This document shows, piece by piece, positions 1-7,221 of a DNA stretch of 62,238 nt. The first letter of the stretch is position 1. The number at the start of each line of letters is the position of its first letter. A program made the position numbers and the translations under genes. Source of the stretch: a virus. The notes below the pieces were generated by a model. It ran no database searches and was not told where the DNA came from. It was given only the letters and a program-made list of their open reading frames with translations. The stretch is from positions 1-62,238 of IMG/VR virus record IMGVR_UViG_3300042541_000169. One strand, given 5' to 3'.

Positions 1-315
1 CCACCTGACGCTGATCTGGCTACTTACATTGCCGCATCAGAGGGGCGTGTTAAGGCTGAGATTGATGCTAAAGAAGCTGCTTGGGCTGCTCTGACACCCA
101 AGACACGCGAGATTGAAGGTATCAACGGTACGGAGACTGTCGCTATTGATAAGTCTGAGGTAGTACGTGCTGACAATCCTGACTACTATGCCAGCCGCCG
201 TGCCGAGTATCCTGCGCTTGCGGATCAGTTAGACGCAATGTGGAAGGGCGCTGATGCTATGGCAGAAATGGCGGCTAAGATTGCGGCGGTTAAGGCAAAG
301 TATCCTAAGCCATGA
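1..315 (+). CDS. Tail-fibre-associated protein, C-terminal part (cut by window start)
   Basis: The reading frame is open from the first base and ends in TGA, giving the last 104 residues of a protein. It is the near-identical partner of the complete 140-residue gene at 61548-61970: the protein differs at only a few positions and most base differences are silent. The C-terminal half (DYYASRRAEYPALADQLDAM) is of a type seen in small proteins next to phage fibre genes, often called fibre-assembly proteins. That role is inference from position and resemblance. The stop overlaps the next start as ATGA, so the two are translationally coupled. Confidence 0.7.
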   Translation, partial: PPDADLATYIAASEGRVKAEIDAKEAAWAALTPKTREIEGINGTETVAIDKSEVVRADNPDYYASRRAEYPALADQLDAMWKGADAMAEMAAKIAAVKAKYPKP

Positions 316-583
316 GTTACACGCTATCCAAAACGGATGCTGGAAAAATCGTTAGGGTAGATCGGGGAGGGGTAGTTACCCTTCCCAGCAACACCTTTTC
401 AAAGGGTGATGCTTTAATTATCTTTAATAACACGGATGAATTTATTTCTATTCATTCGCTGGTGGAAAATTCTTATCGTTCTTCTCGCGCAAAGAAAAGA
501 TCATTTATAGAGTTTCCTCCTAGATCATTGGCTAATGCTATTTTTATTGACGACAATATTGTAGTTATATCAGTGGGGTTCTA
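1..583 (+). repeat. Diverged direct terminal repeat, left copy
   Basis: This stretch aligns base for base, without gaps, to 61656-62238. By eye there are about 60-65 mismatches, most at third codon positions; the first 60 and last 43 bases are identical. It covers the end of a fibre-associated gene and the whole 90-residue gene. It either marks the closure of a circular or permuted genome built from two strain variants, or is a true duplicated gene pair. Confidence 0.9.
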
Positions 584-584
584 A
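312..584 (+). CDS. Free-standing fibre C-terminal-domain protein (90 aa)
   Basis: No enzyme motif is visible. The sequence is clearly related to the last 95 or so residues of the fibre-like protein at 54997-56031. Shared blocks are SYTL-x-TD-GK-I-V near the start, GDA-IIIFNNT in the middle and a hydrophobic V-I-V-G end. It therefore looks like a detached fibre tip or cap domain made as its own protein. The start overlaps the upstream stop (ATGA). A second, about 85 percent identical copy occupies 61967-62238. A structural role in the tail is inference. Confidence 0.7.
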   Translation: MSYTLSKTDAGKIVRVDRGGVVTLPSNTFSKGDALIIFNNTDEFISIHSLVENSYRSSRAKKRSFIEFPPRSLANAIFIDDNIVVISVGF

Positions 585-701
585 ATGAGCGGGATACTGT
601 TGGCATTTATTGGCGCATCTTTTGGTGTGGGCGGCGGCGTATTGGTTGTAGACGGCTCCTTTTCTGGCGCACCTATGGCGGTAGTTGCCTTTGGTGGATA
701 A
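585..701 (+). CDS. Small glycine-rich hydrophobic protein (38 aa)
   Basis: This short gene begins one base after the stop of the 90-residue gene and ends three bases before the holin start, so it fills the gap exactly. The product is almost wholly small or hydrophobic (GILLAFIGASFGVGGGVLVV), compatible with one membrane segment or a tiny structural peptide. No charged tail or signal cleavage site is evident. It sits just before the lysis genes, which suggests but does not prove a lysis accessory role. Confidence 0.5.
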   Translation: MSGILLAFIGASFGVGGGVLVVDGSFSGAPMAVVAFGG

Positions 702-704
702 TTT

Positions 705-1190
705 ATGATGACGCTATTTACAACGCTGATTTCTTTCTTGTCTGGCGGGTTACCAAAGTTACTGGGTTTCTTCCAAGATAAGCAAGATAAGAAGCACGAG
801 TTAGCCTTGGCTCAGATTCAGGTGCAATCTCAACTTGAGATGCAGAAGGCTGGGTTCCAAGCGCAGGAGCATATTGAGGAAATTCGTACCGAGCAGATCA
901 GTATTCAGGCTCAAGCCTCCGAGCGGCAAGCCCTCTACGCTCACGACATCGAGATTGGCAAAGGCGCATCCCAGTGGGTAATTAACCTCCGCGCTATGGT
1001 ACGCCCTACCATTACCTACGGCCTTTTCTTCTTACTTGTAATCATTGATATTGCTGGCGTCTGGTATGCGTGGACTACTAACGTGCCGTTTAACGTCATG
1101 ATTGAAGCGGTTTGGGATGACGATACGCAGATCATCTGGGCATCCGTTGTGAGTTTTTGGTTCGGGACACAAGCCTTTAGCAAAAAATGA
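705..1190 (+). CDS. Holin-like protein (GTA_holin_3TM type)
   Basis: The 161-residue product has a short N-terminal hydrophobic helix, a long Gln/Glu-rich amphipathic or coiled-coil stretch (about 25-85), then hydrophobic segments around residues 105-122 and 140-155. This layout matches the 3TM holin superfamily first described in gene transfer agents. Its stop overlaps the start of the endolysin gene by 4 bases, the usual holin-lysin arrangement. Its role would be to permeabilise the inner membrane and let the lysozyme reach the wall. Two ATGs in a row (705 and 708) are possible starts. Confidence 0.7.
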   Translation: MMTLFTTLISFLSGGLPKLLGFFQDKQDKKHELALAQIQVQSQLEMQKAGFQAQEHIEEIRTEQISIQAQASERQALYAHDIEIGKGASQWVINLRAMVRPTITYGLFFLLVIIDIAGVWYAWTTNVPFNVMIEAVWDDDTQIIWASVVSFWFGTQAFSKK

Positions 1191-1681
1191 ACTTCACCGC
1201 CCTGCATGAACTCAAGTACCACGAGGGGGTAAGGAAGAAGCCTTACTTGGATAGTGTGCTGTTGTGGACGACAGGGGTGGGGCATCTGATAGCGCCAACA
1301 GAACATATGAAAATGACGCTTACCCAACGCAAAGAAGCTAAAGCTGCGGGCTTATTAAAGTGTCCAGCAGAGTGGGACAGGGGGCTAACAAATGCCGAAG
1401 TGGATGAGATTCTTGCGTATGATCTCCGCCGGTTTGAGCGAGGCGTTCTACGTCTTTGCCCTAATGGGCTTACTCAAGGGCGGTATAACAGCCTTGTCAG
1501 TTTTGCATTTAATGCCGGACTAGGCCGATTGCAGAGTTCGTCAATCCGTACTAAGCATAACCGTGGCGATTTTGATGGCGCTAGTGATGCTTTTCTGCTA
1601 TATAGAATGGCAGGTGGTGTAGTCCAAAAAGGGCTAGAAACCCGCCGTAAAGATGAACGCGCAATGTACCTGAGTGGGTAA
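1187..1681 (+). CDS. Endolysin, GH24 (T4-type) lysozyme
   Basis: A muramidase that cuts the N-acetylmuramic acid-N-acetylglucosamine bond. The 164-residue length is that of T4 lysozyme. The E-D-T catalytic arrangement is visible: Glu13 in KYHEG, Asp22 in PYLD and Thr28 in WTTGVGH. The C-terminal half keeps the family pattern around LVSFAFNAGLG. No signal peptide is seen, so export should depend on the holin encoded immediately upstream. The start overlaps the holin stop, giving coupled translation. Confidence 0.9.
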   Translation: MNFTALHELKYHEGVRKKPYLDSVLLWTTGVGHLIAPTEHMKMTLTQRKEAKAAGLLKCPAEWDRGLTNAEVDEILAYDLRRFERGVLRLCPNGLTQGRYNSLVSFAFNAGLGRLQSSSIRTKHNRGDFDGASDAFLLYRMAGGVVQKGLETRRKDERAMYLSG

Positions 1682-1684
1682 ATA

Positions 1685-3808
1685 ATGCCATTAGCAAAAT
1701 ATCTTTTTAAACCCGGGGTCAACCGCGAGAACACGCGGTACACCACTGAGGGCGGCTGGTATGAGTGCGACAAGATTCGGTTCCGCCAAGGAAACCCTGA
1801 GAAGATTGGCGGTTGGACTCCGTTTTCTAGTAATACGTTTTTAGGCGTATGCCGTTCGCTATGGAATTGGATTACCTTAACCGCTGAAAATTTGGTTGGC
1901 GTAGGCACTAATTTAAAATTCTATATTTTAAAAGGTAACGATTATTACGACATCACTCCAATTCGTAAGACTGTTACATTAACAAACCCATTTACTGCTA
2001 CCAATGGTTCAGCCGTCATAGCGGTATCCGAGGTAGCGCATGGGTGTACAGACGGAGATTTTGTTACGTACAGCGGTGCGGGCATTGTTGGGCTTGGTGG
2101 CAACATTACGGCAGGTGTTTTAACCGGCACATTTCAGATTACCTTTGTTGACGACGACAACTACACCGTCACGGTTAGCGCAACTGCTAACGCCACAGAT
2201 GCTTCTGGTTCTCCCGGCGGCGGTACGGTCGTTACGCAATACGAAACAAATACTGGGCCAGCGTATCAAGTGCCGCTAGTTGGTTGGGGCGCAGGTCCTT
2301 GGGGGGCAGGTACTTGGGGCAACGGGCAAACTACTTCTACCGCGCTTCAATTGTGGAGCCAACAAAACTTTGGGGAAGATTTAATTTACGGCCCCCGTGG
2401 CGGCGGTATTTACTATTGGAGCGCCAACGTAGGGTACTCACCAATTCAAATCACAATTAGTATTGCTGCTCCGGGGCAAATTACACTACCTGCTGGGTTT
2501 TCATTTCCTGATGGCACGACAATTACTTTTACTTCTACCGGTGCGTTACCCACAGGCTTAACCGTTGGGCAGGTGTACTTCGTGGTGAACACAACTGGGG
2601 GTACATTTAATGTAGCCACAACTATTGAAGGCACCCCAATTACAACGTCTGGCAGTCAGTCAGGGTTGCAATTTATTTCTTCACGAGGTGTGGACTTAGC
2701 CGATGCTGGCGATGATGATGCGCCGCTGTTCCAAAACTATCTTCTTGTGTCGGATGCTTCGCGGTTTGTATTGGTGTTTGGTACAAATGATTACGGCACC
2801 AGCTTCCTTGACCCGATGCTAATTCGTTGGTCAGACCAAGAAGACCCTTATACATGGTCCCCCGCGATAACAAACCAAGCAGGTAGTTTGAAGTTATCTC
2901 ACGGCTCTGAAATTATTACCGCCATACAATCGCGCCAAGAGATTGTGATATTTACAGATTCATCTTTGTATTCGTTCCAGTATGTAGGCCCCCCGTTTGT
3001 TTGGACGGCGCAGTTATTAGCGGACAACGTATCTATTATTGGTCCTAACGCGGCTGTGATTGCTTCCGGCGCGGTGTACTGGATGGGCGTTGATAAATTT
3101 TACAAATACGATGGTCGGGTACAAACGCTTAATTGCGATTTGCGCCGGTATATATTTAGTGATTTTAATACGTTACAGACAGAACAAGTTTACGCAGGTA
3201 CAAACGAAGGGTTTAACGAAATCTGGTGGTTCTATTGTTCTAACGATAGTTTAGTTAGTGATCGTTATGTGGTGTACAACTACATGGAGAATGTTTGGTA
3301 CTACGGTAACTTAGGGCGCACGGCTTGGTTAGACTCAGGCTTGTTGCCATTACCTGTTGCGGCAACATACAACCACGAACTTGTACAACATGAAGACGGG
3401 GTAGATGCCTACGACCTTGGTAATCAAACTGCGCTTGCAGCTTATATCTCATCATCCGAGTTTGATATTGGGGACGGACACAACTTTGGGTACGTGTGGC
3501 GCATACTGCCTGACTTGACGTTTGAGGGTTCATCTTCTATAGCGGGGACTTCAGGGTCCGGGATTCCCATACCTACCGTTGCTATGACGCTATACCCGAT
3601 GCAAAACTCTGGTTCTGGTACGGGGAACGCCGCAGCGAGTAATGTGGTTAAAGGTTCGACCTATAACATTACTGAAGAATACACAGGGATTATTTATACT
3701 CGCGCCCGTGGGCGGCAGATGATATTTAAGATTTCCTCAGATCAGATTGGGACAACATGGCAGTTAGGCGCACCGCGTTTAGATATTAAACCCGACGGTA
3801 GGAGATAA
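1685..3808 (+). CDS. P22 gp10-like packaged-DNA stabilisation / tail nozzle protein
   Basis: The 707-residue protein opens with a block typical of this phage family: KPGVNRENTRYTTEGGWYEC followed by KIRFRQG-PEKIGGW. It continues as a long beta-rich protein, as expected for a propeller-type nozzle. In P22 the equivalent, gp10, closes the portal channel and forms the tail hub. A region around residues 90-330 rich in Gly, Thr and Ile looks like inserted Ig-like or fibre-like domains. Its gp4-like partner is at 50560-51492, about 13 kb upstream on the circular map. The assignment rests on the N-terminal signature and context. Confidence 0.6.
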   Translation: MPLAKYLFKPGVNRENTRYTTEGGWYECDKIRFRQGNPEKIGGWTPFSSNTFLGVCRSLWNWITLTAENLVGVGTNLKFYILKGNDYYDITPIRKTVTLTNPFTATNGSAVIAVSEVAHGCTDGDFVTYSGAGIVGLGGNITAGVLTGTFQITFVDDDNYTVTVSATANATDASGSPGGGTVVTQYETNTGPAYQVPLVGWGAGPWGAGTWGNGQTTSTALQLWSQQNFGEDLIYGPRGGGIYYWSANVGYSPIQITISIAAPGQITLPAGFSFPDGTTITFTSTGALPTGLTVGQVYFVVNTTGGTFNVATTIEGTPITTSGSQSGLQFISSRGVDLADAGDDDAPLFQNYLLVSDASRFVLVFGTNDYGTSFLDPMLIRWSDQEDPYTWSPAITNQAGSLKLSHGSEIITAIQSRQEIVIFTDSSLYSFQYVGPPFVWTAQLLADNVSIIGPNAAVIASGAVYWMGVDKFYKYDGRVQTLNCDLRRYIFSDFNTLQTEQVYAGTNEGFNEIWWFYCSNDSLVSDRYVVYNYMENVWYYGNLGRTAWLDSGLLPLPVAATYNHELVQHEDGVDAYDLGNQTALAAYISSSEFDIGDGHNFGYVWRILPDLTFEGSSSIAGTSGSGIPIPTVAMTLYPMQNSGSGTGNAAASNVVKGSTYNITEEYTGIIYTRARGRQMIFKISSDQIGTTWQLGAPRLDIKPDGRR

Positions 3809-3811
3809 TTC

Positions 3812-4252
3812 GTGCCGCTGCTCCAGAATCGAACTCCTCCGAATATTCCACAGGCTCCGGCGCAGTACGACCTAACGTACATGAACGCCTTGAGCAACGT
3901 GATTCGGTTGTTCTTTAATGAGATTAACGCTGTTCAACAGTTAAATTTAGCCAGTTTAAACTTAGATTTACGGACGCTACCGACTGATGCGGACTTTAAC
4001 AGGCTGCGTTTAGGGGATGTATACCGAGATACGCAAGATGGGGTTCAAGCAGGAAGTGAGATGCTTAGAATTAAAACCTCATCAAACGTGGTTTTTCTTA
4101 CTGGGGTAGGCGCAGTTGGCTCGGTTGGGGGTGTGGGTGCCCCTGCTGGTGGCGTAGCGGGTTCAGGCTCGGTTGGATCAGTTGGTGCGACAATAACGCA
4201 AAGTTTAACTGGGATTGCGGCTGCTGGAAGTGTTGGCACAGTAACCCCTTAA
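3812..4252 (+). CDS. Structural protein with LTG-x-AGSVG repeats (146 aa)
   Basis: A GTG start lies three bases after the upstream stop. Residues 1-85 form a compact Leu/Asn-rich domain (NRTPPNIPQAP, then helix). The rest is low-complexity Gly/Val/Ala with repeated units such as LTGIAAAGSVGTV. The same unit fills the protein at 54274-54987, so these two tail genes share a module. This suggests a beta-structured, repetitive tail component. The function is otherwise unknown. Confidence 0.55.
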   Translation: MPLLQNRTPPNIPQAPAQYDLTYMNALSNVIRLFFNEINAVQQLNLASLNLDLRTLPTDADFNRLRLGDVYRDTQDGVQAGSEMLRIKTSSNVVFLTGVGAVGSVGGVGAPAGGVAGSGSVGSVGATITQSLTGIAAAGSVGTVTP

Positions 4253-4285
4253 CATTAAAATACACAGAAATATAAGGAGCCTATT

Positions 4286-5698
4286 ATGGGTACAGGTGTT
4301 GGTGAGATGATGCTCATGAGTGCGGCTATGGGTGGTGGTACTGCGGCGCTTACTGGTGGTGATCCGCTTAAAGGCGCACTGCTTGGCGGTTTAACTGGCG
4401 GTCTTGGGGCTGGGATTAGCGGGGCATTAGGTTCGGCGGGGACTACTGCGGCTACTACTGCGGGTAATGTTGGCGCTAATGCTACTACTGCTGCTGCTAA
4501 TACCGGGTTAAACCAAGGGTTTAACGCTATGGCTAATACTGCTAATGCTGGTGCTAATGTTGGTGCTAATGTCGCAAGTAATGTTGGTGCTAATGTTGGT
4601 GCTAATGTTGGTGCTAATGTTGCGGGTAATGCAGCCGCTGCGTACCCTACTAACGGGATATTTAGTAATCCAACTGCGGCACTATCGGGTGGTTCCGCTC
4701 CAACTAGTGCAATGACCGCTGCGGCACCTTCTACTGGGACATTTAGTCTTCCTACAAGCCAAATTTCAGGTGGGTACGGGTACACACCAACAGCCACAGG
4801 AACACAATCGGCGCAGCAAATGGCCGATCTTAATGCGGCGTCTGATTTAGCATATACAAGAGTAGCGCCAACAAATCTTCAAGCTAAACAAAATTTAGTA
4901 CCAATGGAGGCAAAACCAACCGTATCTACGGTAAACGACCTTCGCTACCAAATGAATCCATACGAAGCTAACTTTACTGGAACCGATGCTAGATTGGCCG
5001 GGGCGGAAAAATTACAACCGGGGGTTGATATGTCTAAAATGGCGTATCGGCTTCCTTCAGGCCCGGGGGTTGATTCAGGTAAAGGAATTGATGCTCTTGC
5101 AAAAGGCCCAAATGAGTTTAACCTTAAAGACTTCTTCAAAACATCCGGCAAAGGCCCATCCCTTTACGACGATCCGTATGAGTATATAAAAAATAATAAA
5201 ATGGCGGCTGCTAGTGCCGCGTTAACAGGGTCAACCGCTAAAAAAGATTTGCCTGAAGAGGAAGAATACGACGGCCCGTTGAGCCGGTTTAGGTTTAACC
5301 CTGCAACATATCAGCCTAATTATTTTGCTGAAGGTGGTATTGCTATGTTAACTGGTGGTGGTTATGACCGCCAAGTAGGGGAAGACCCGTACCCGATGCG
5401 TATGGCTTCTGGTGGTATTTCTGACTTGGGTGGTTACTCCGATGGTGGTCGTATGCTACAAGGCCCCGGCGATGGTATGTCTGATAGTATCCCTGCAAGC
5501 ATTTCTGGTAAGCGCCCTGCGCGTTTAGCCGATGGTGAGTTTGTGGTTCCTGCCGACGTAGTGTCCCATCTTGGGAATGGCTCGACCGATGCGGGCGCTA
5601 AACAGTTGTATAGCATGATGGACAAAGTGCGCACTGCTCGTACCGGCAAAAAGAAACAAGCCCGTGCGGTTACTCCTCAAAAATATATGCCCGCATAA
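4286..5698 (+). CDS. Gly/Ala/Asn-rich virion protein with ADGEFVVPADVVSHLG motif
   Basis: A clear AAGGAG lies before the ATG. The N-terminal 130 residues are almost free of charge and include tandem GANV tetrapeptides (residues about 88-112). The C-terminal third has short GGI tags (AEGGIAML, ASGGISDL) and the block LADGEFVVPADVVSHLGNG, then a Lys/Arg-rich end. That block recurs in structural proteins of many environmental podoviruses. The protein sits between the nozzle gene and the internal virion proteins, so a tail or ejection role is likely. The biochemical function is unknown. Confidence 0.5.
   Translation: MGTGVGEMMLMSAAMGGGTAALTGGDPLKGALLGGLTGGLGAGISGALGSAGTTAATTAGNVGANATTAAANTGLNQGFNAMANTANAGANVGANVASNVGANVGANVGANVAGNAAAAYPTNGIFSNPTAALSGGSAPTSAMTAAAPSTGTFSLPTSQISGGYGYTPTATGTQSAQQMADLNAASDLAYTRVAPTNLQAKQNLVPMEAKPTVSTVNDLRYQMNPYEANFTGTDARLAGAEKLQPGVDMSKMAYRLPSGPGVDSGKGIDALAKGPNEFNLKDFFKTSGKGPSLYDDPYEYIKNNKMAAASAALTGSTAKKDLPEEEEYDGPLSRFRFNPATYQPNYFAEGGIAMLTGGGYDRQVGEDPYPMRMASGGISDLGGYSDGGRMLQGPGDGMSDSIPASISGKRPARLADGEFVVPADVVSHLGNGSTDAGAKQLYSMMDKVRTARTGKKKQARAVTPQKYMPA
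4541..4632 (+). repeat. 12-bp tandem repeats coding GANV units
   Basis: Imperfect copies of GTTGGTGCTAAT follow one another in frame and encode repeated Gly-Ala-Asn-Val. The length is a multiple of three, so unit gain or loss would keep the frame. Slippage could therefore change the length of this part of the protein. Confidence 0.8.
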
Positions 5699-5707
5699 GG
5701 AACGACC

Positions 5708-6793
5708 ATGTTAATTCCAACTAAGTTTAGTGGTTACCAAGCGGGCATACGCCTCTATCCGGGCGGCGGTGGTGGAGGCCCTGCTGCCCCACAAACTTCT
5801 CAAGAGGCAATGAGTCGTGGTATGGCAACGGTTGATATGCAGGGGAGGCCGCTATACGGGGGCAATACAAATACCTCCAACACCTCCACTTCCAACACCC
5901 CGCAACTTACTGTAGACCAAGGGCCTACTCCGTTTGTAGGGCCAAGAACGCCTTCGCAGGTAGGCAGAACAATGCCCGGCGAAACTCCCGCCCTGCAACC
6001 AATCTATAAGTCGCAATACGCTAATTATACAGACCCTAGCGCTTATACTAATGTAAGCAGTTACGGAACTGCTGGGCGTCCTTCTGACATGGTTACCCAA
6101 GCATATGCAAATATAGGACGCACTGGTATTGGTGGAGGCGCTAACCAAATTGACCAAGCTGGGTATAACTATTGGAATCAACAACTTGCTTCTGGAGCTA
6201 TGTCCCCCCAACAGTTTGGTAGTAGTTTTGCGCAAGGAGCAAGGCAAGATAATCCAAATTCTCCTACTATCCAAGGATTTATAAATAATCCTTCAGCGCT
6301 ATATAGTAACGCTGGTGGTGCGCAGCTTCCGCAAAGTATGTACAACGGTGTGTATGGTGGTATGGGCGGTATGGGCGGAAATTTTATGCCCCAAATGCAG
6401 ACACCGTTTAATCCTTACACTAATAGCTATCAATCGCCGTTTAGTTATGGTGGCGGTGCGCAGCTTCCAAGAAGTATGTATGGCGGTGTAGGTGGTATGG
6501 GTGGTATGGGCGGTATGGGCGGTATGGGCGGTATGGGCGGTATGGGCGGTATGGGTGGACAACAATTTATGCAACAACCCCAACAGTACATGCAGCAACA
6601 ACCCCAACAATATATGCAACAACAAGTTCCGCAATATATGCAACAACCTTCTGCGCCCGCTGCCCCTATAGCCCAACGAACATCAGGACCAAGCCAGCCT
6701 ATTTTGTCTCGCGCTGCGATGGCCAGAGGAACACCAAACGTAATGCGCCGTGCTGATGGTGGTATTACTTCATTGCTGGATGATAGCGAATGA
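5708..6793 (+). CDS. Gly/Met/Gln-rich virion protein (361 aa)
   Basis: The product has a short Gly run near residue 20, a Thr/Asn-rich stretch, seven GMG triplets in tandem (about 263-283) and a Gln-rich block of QQYMQQ units (about 290-320). It ends with a GGI tag, RRADGGITSLLDD, like its neighbours. The gene overlaps the next one by 4 bases. The composition suggests an extended or disordered virion component. No known fold is recognised. Confidence 0.45.
   Translation: MLIPTKFSGYQAGIRLYPGGGGGGPAAPQTSQEAMSRGMATVDMQGRPLYGGNTNTSNTSTSNTPQLTVDQGPTPFVGPRTPSQVGRTMPGETPALQPIYKSQYANYTDPSAYTNVSSYGTAGRPSDMVTQAYANIGRTGIGGGANQIDQAGYNYWNQQLASGAMSPQQFGSSFAQGARQDNPNSPTIQGFINNPSALYSNAGGAQLPQSMYNGVYGGMGGMGGNFMPQMQTPFNPYTNSYQSPFSYGGGAQLPRSMYGGVGGMGGMGGMGGMGGMGGMGGMGGQQFMQQPQQYMQQQPQQYMQQQVPQYMQQPSAPAAPIAQRTSGPSQPILSRAAMARGTPNVMRRADGGITSLLDDSE
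6494..6556 (+). repeat. Seven 9-bp tandem repeats (GGTATGGGY)
   Basis: Seven consecutive, almost identical 9-base units encode Gly-Met-Gly seven times inside the 5708-6793 gene. Codon use is nearly uniform, which points to recent expansion by slippage. Unit number may vary between strains. Confidence 0.9.
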
Positions 6794-7221
6794 CGCTATC
6801 TATTCGTTCGGTAGACGTATCTTATGTCCACCAAACATGGCCAATGGTAAAGACGTATCTTGAAGATGCGCTAACTAAAGGTAACGATTTTCCTGACTGG
6901 GCAGCATGCTACAACATCGACCATATACAGCAATATGTAGTGTCCGGGCAGTGGGTGCTTTTAGTTGCGATTGACGAAGAAATGAAAATTCACGGTGCGG
7001 CTACGGTATCTTTTATGAACTACCCACTGCACCGAGTAGCGTTTATAACTTGTATTGGCGGTAAATTAATTTCCAATCAAGAAACTTTTAATCAGTTGAA
7101 GCTGTTGCTCAAGTCACATGGGGCAACAAAAATCCAAGGCAGTGGCAGAGAGTCCATTGTGCGTTTATGGAAACGCTACAACTTTGAACCACGTAATACT
7201 CTTGTTGAGGTATTGATATGA
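6790..7221 (+). CDS. GNAT-fold-like protein (143 aa)
   Basis: The pattern suggests an acyl-CoA N-acyltransferase-like fold. A central strand block (QWVLLVAID) is followed by HGAATVSFMNYP, then a helix, and a final GSGRESIVRLWKRYNFEP resembling the GNAT C-terminal region. The usual acetyl-CoA loop (R/Q-x-x-G-x-G/A) is not evident, so catalysis is doubtful. Similar small proteins occur among internal virion genes of podoviruses (compare T7 gp13), which fits this position. It overlaps both neighbours by 4 bases. Confidence 0.5.
   Translation: MTLSIRSVDVSYVHQTWPMVKTYLEDALTKGNDFPDWAACYNIDHIQQYVVSGQWVLLVAIDEEMKIHGAATVSFMNYPLHRVAFITCIGGKLISNQETFNQLKLLLKSHGATKIQGSGRESIVRLWKRYNFEPRNTLVEVLI

Noticed and set aside
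1016-1327. Open frame on the minus strand across the holin and endolysin genes
   Set aside because: Antisense to two well-supported genes, no ribosome-binding site and no protein-like pattern.
4255-4797. Long minus-strand frame opposite the Gly/Ala-rich gene
   Set aside because: Low-complexity shadow produced by the repetitive GCT/GGT codons of the plus-strand gene.
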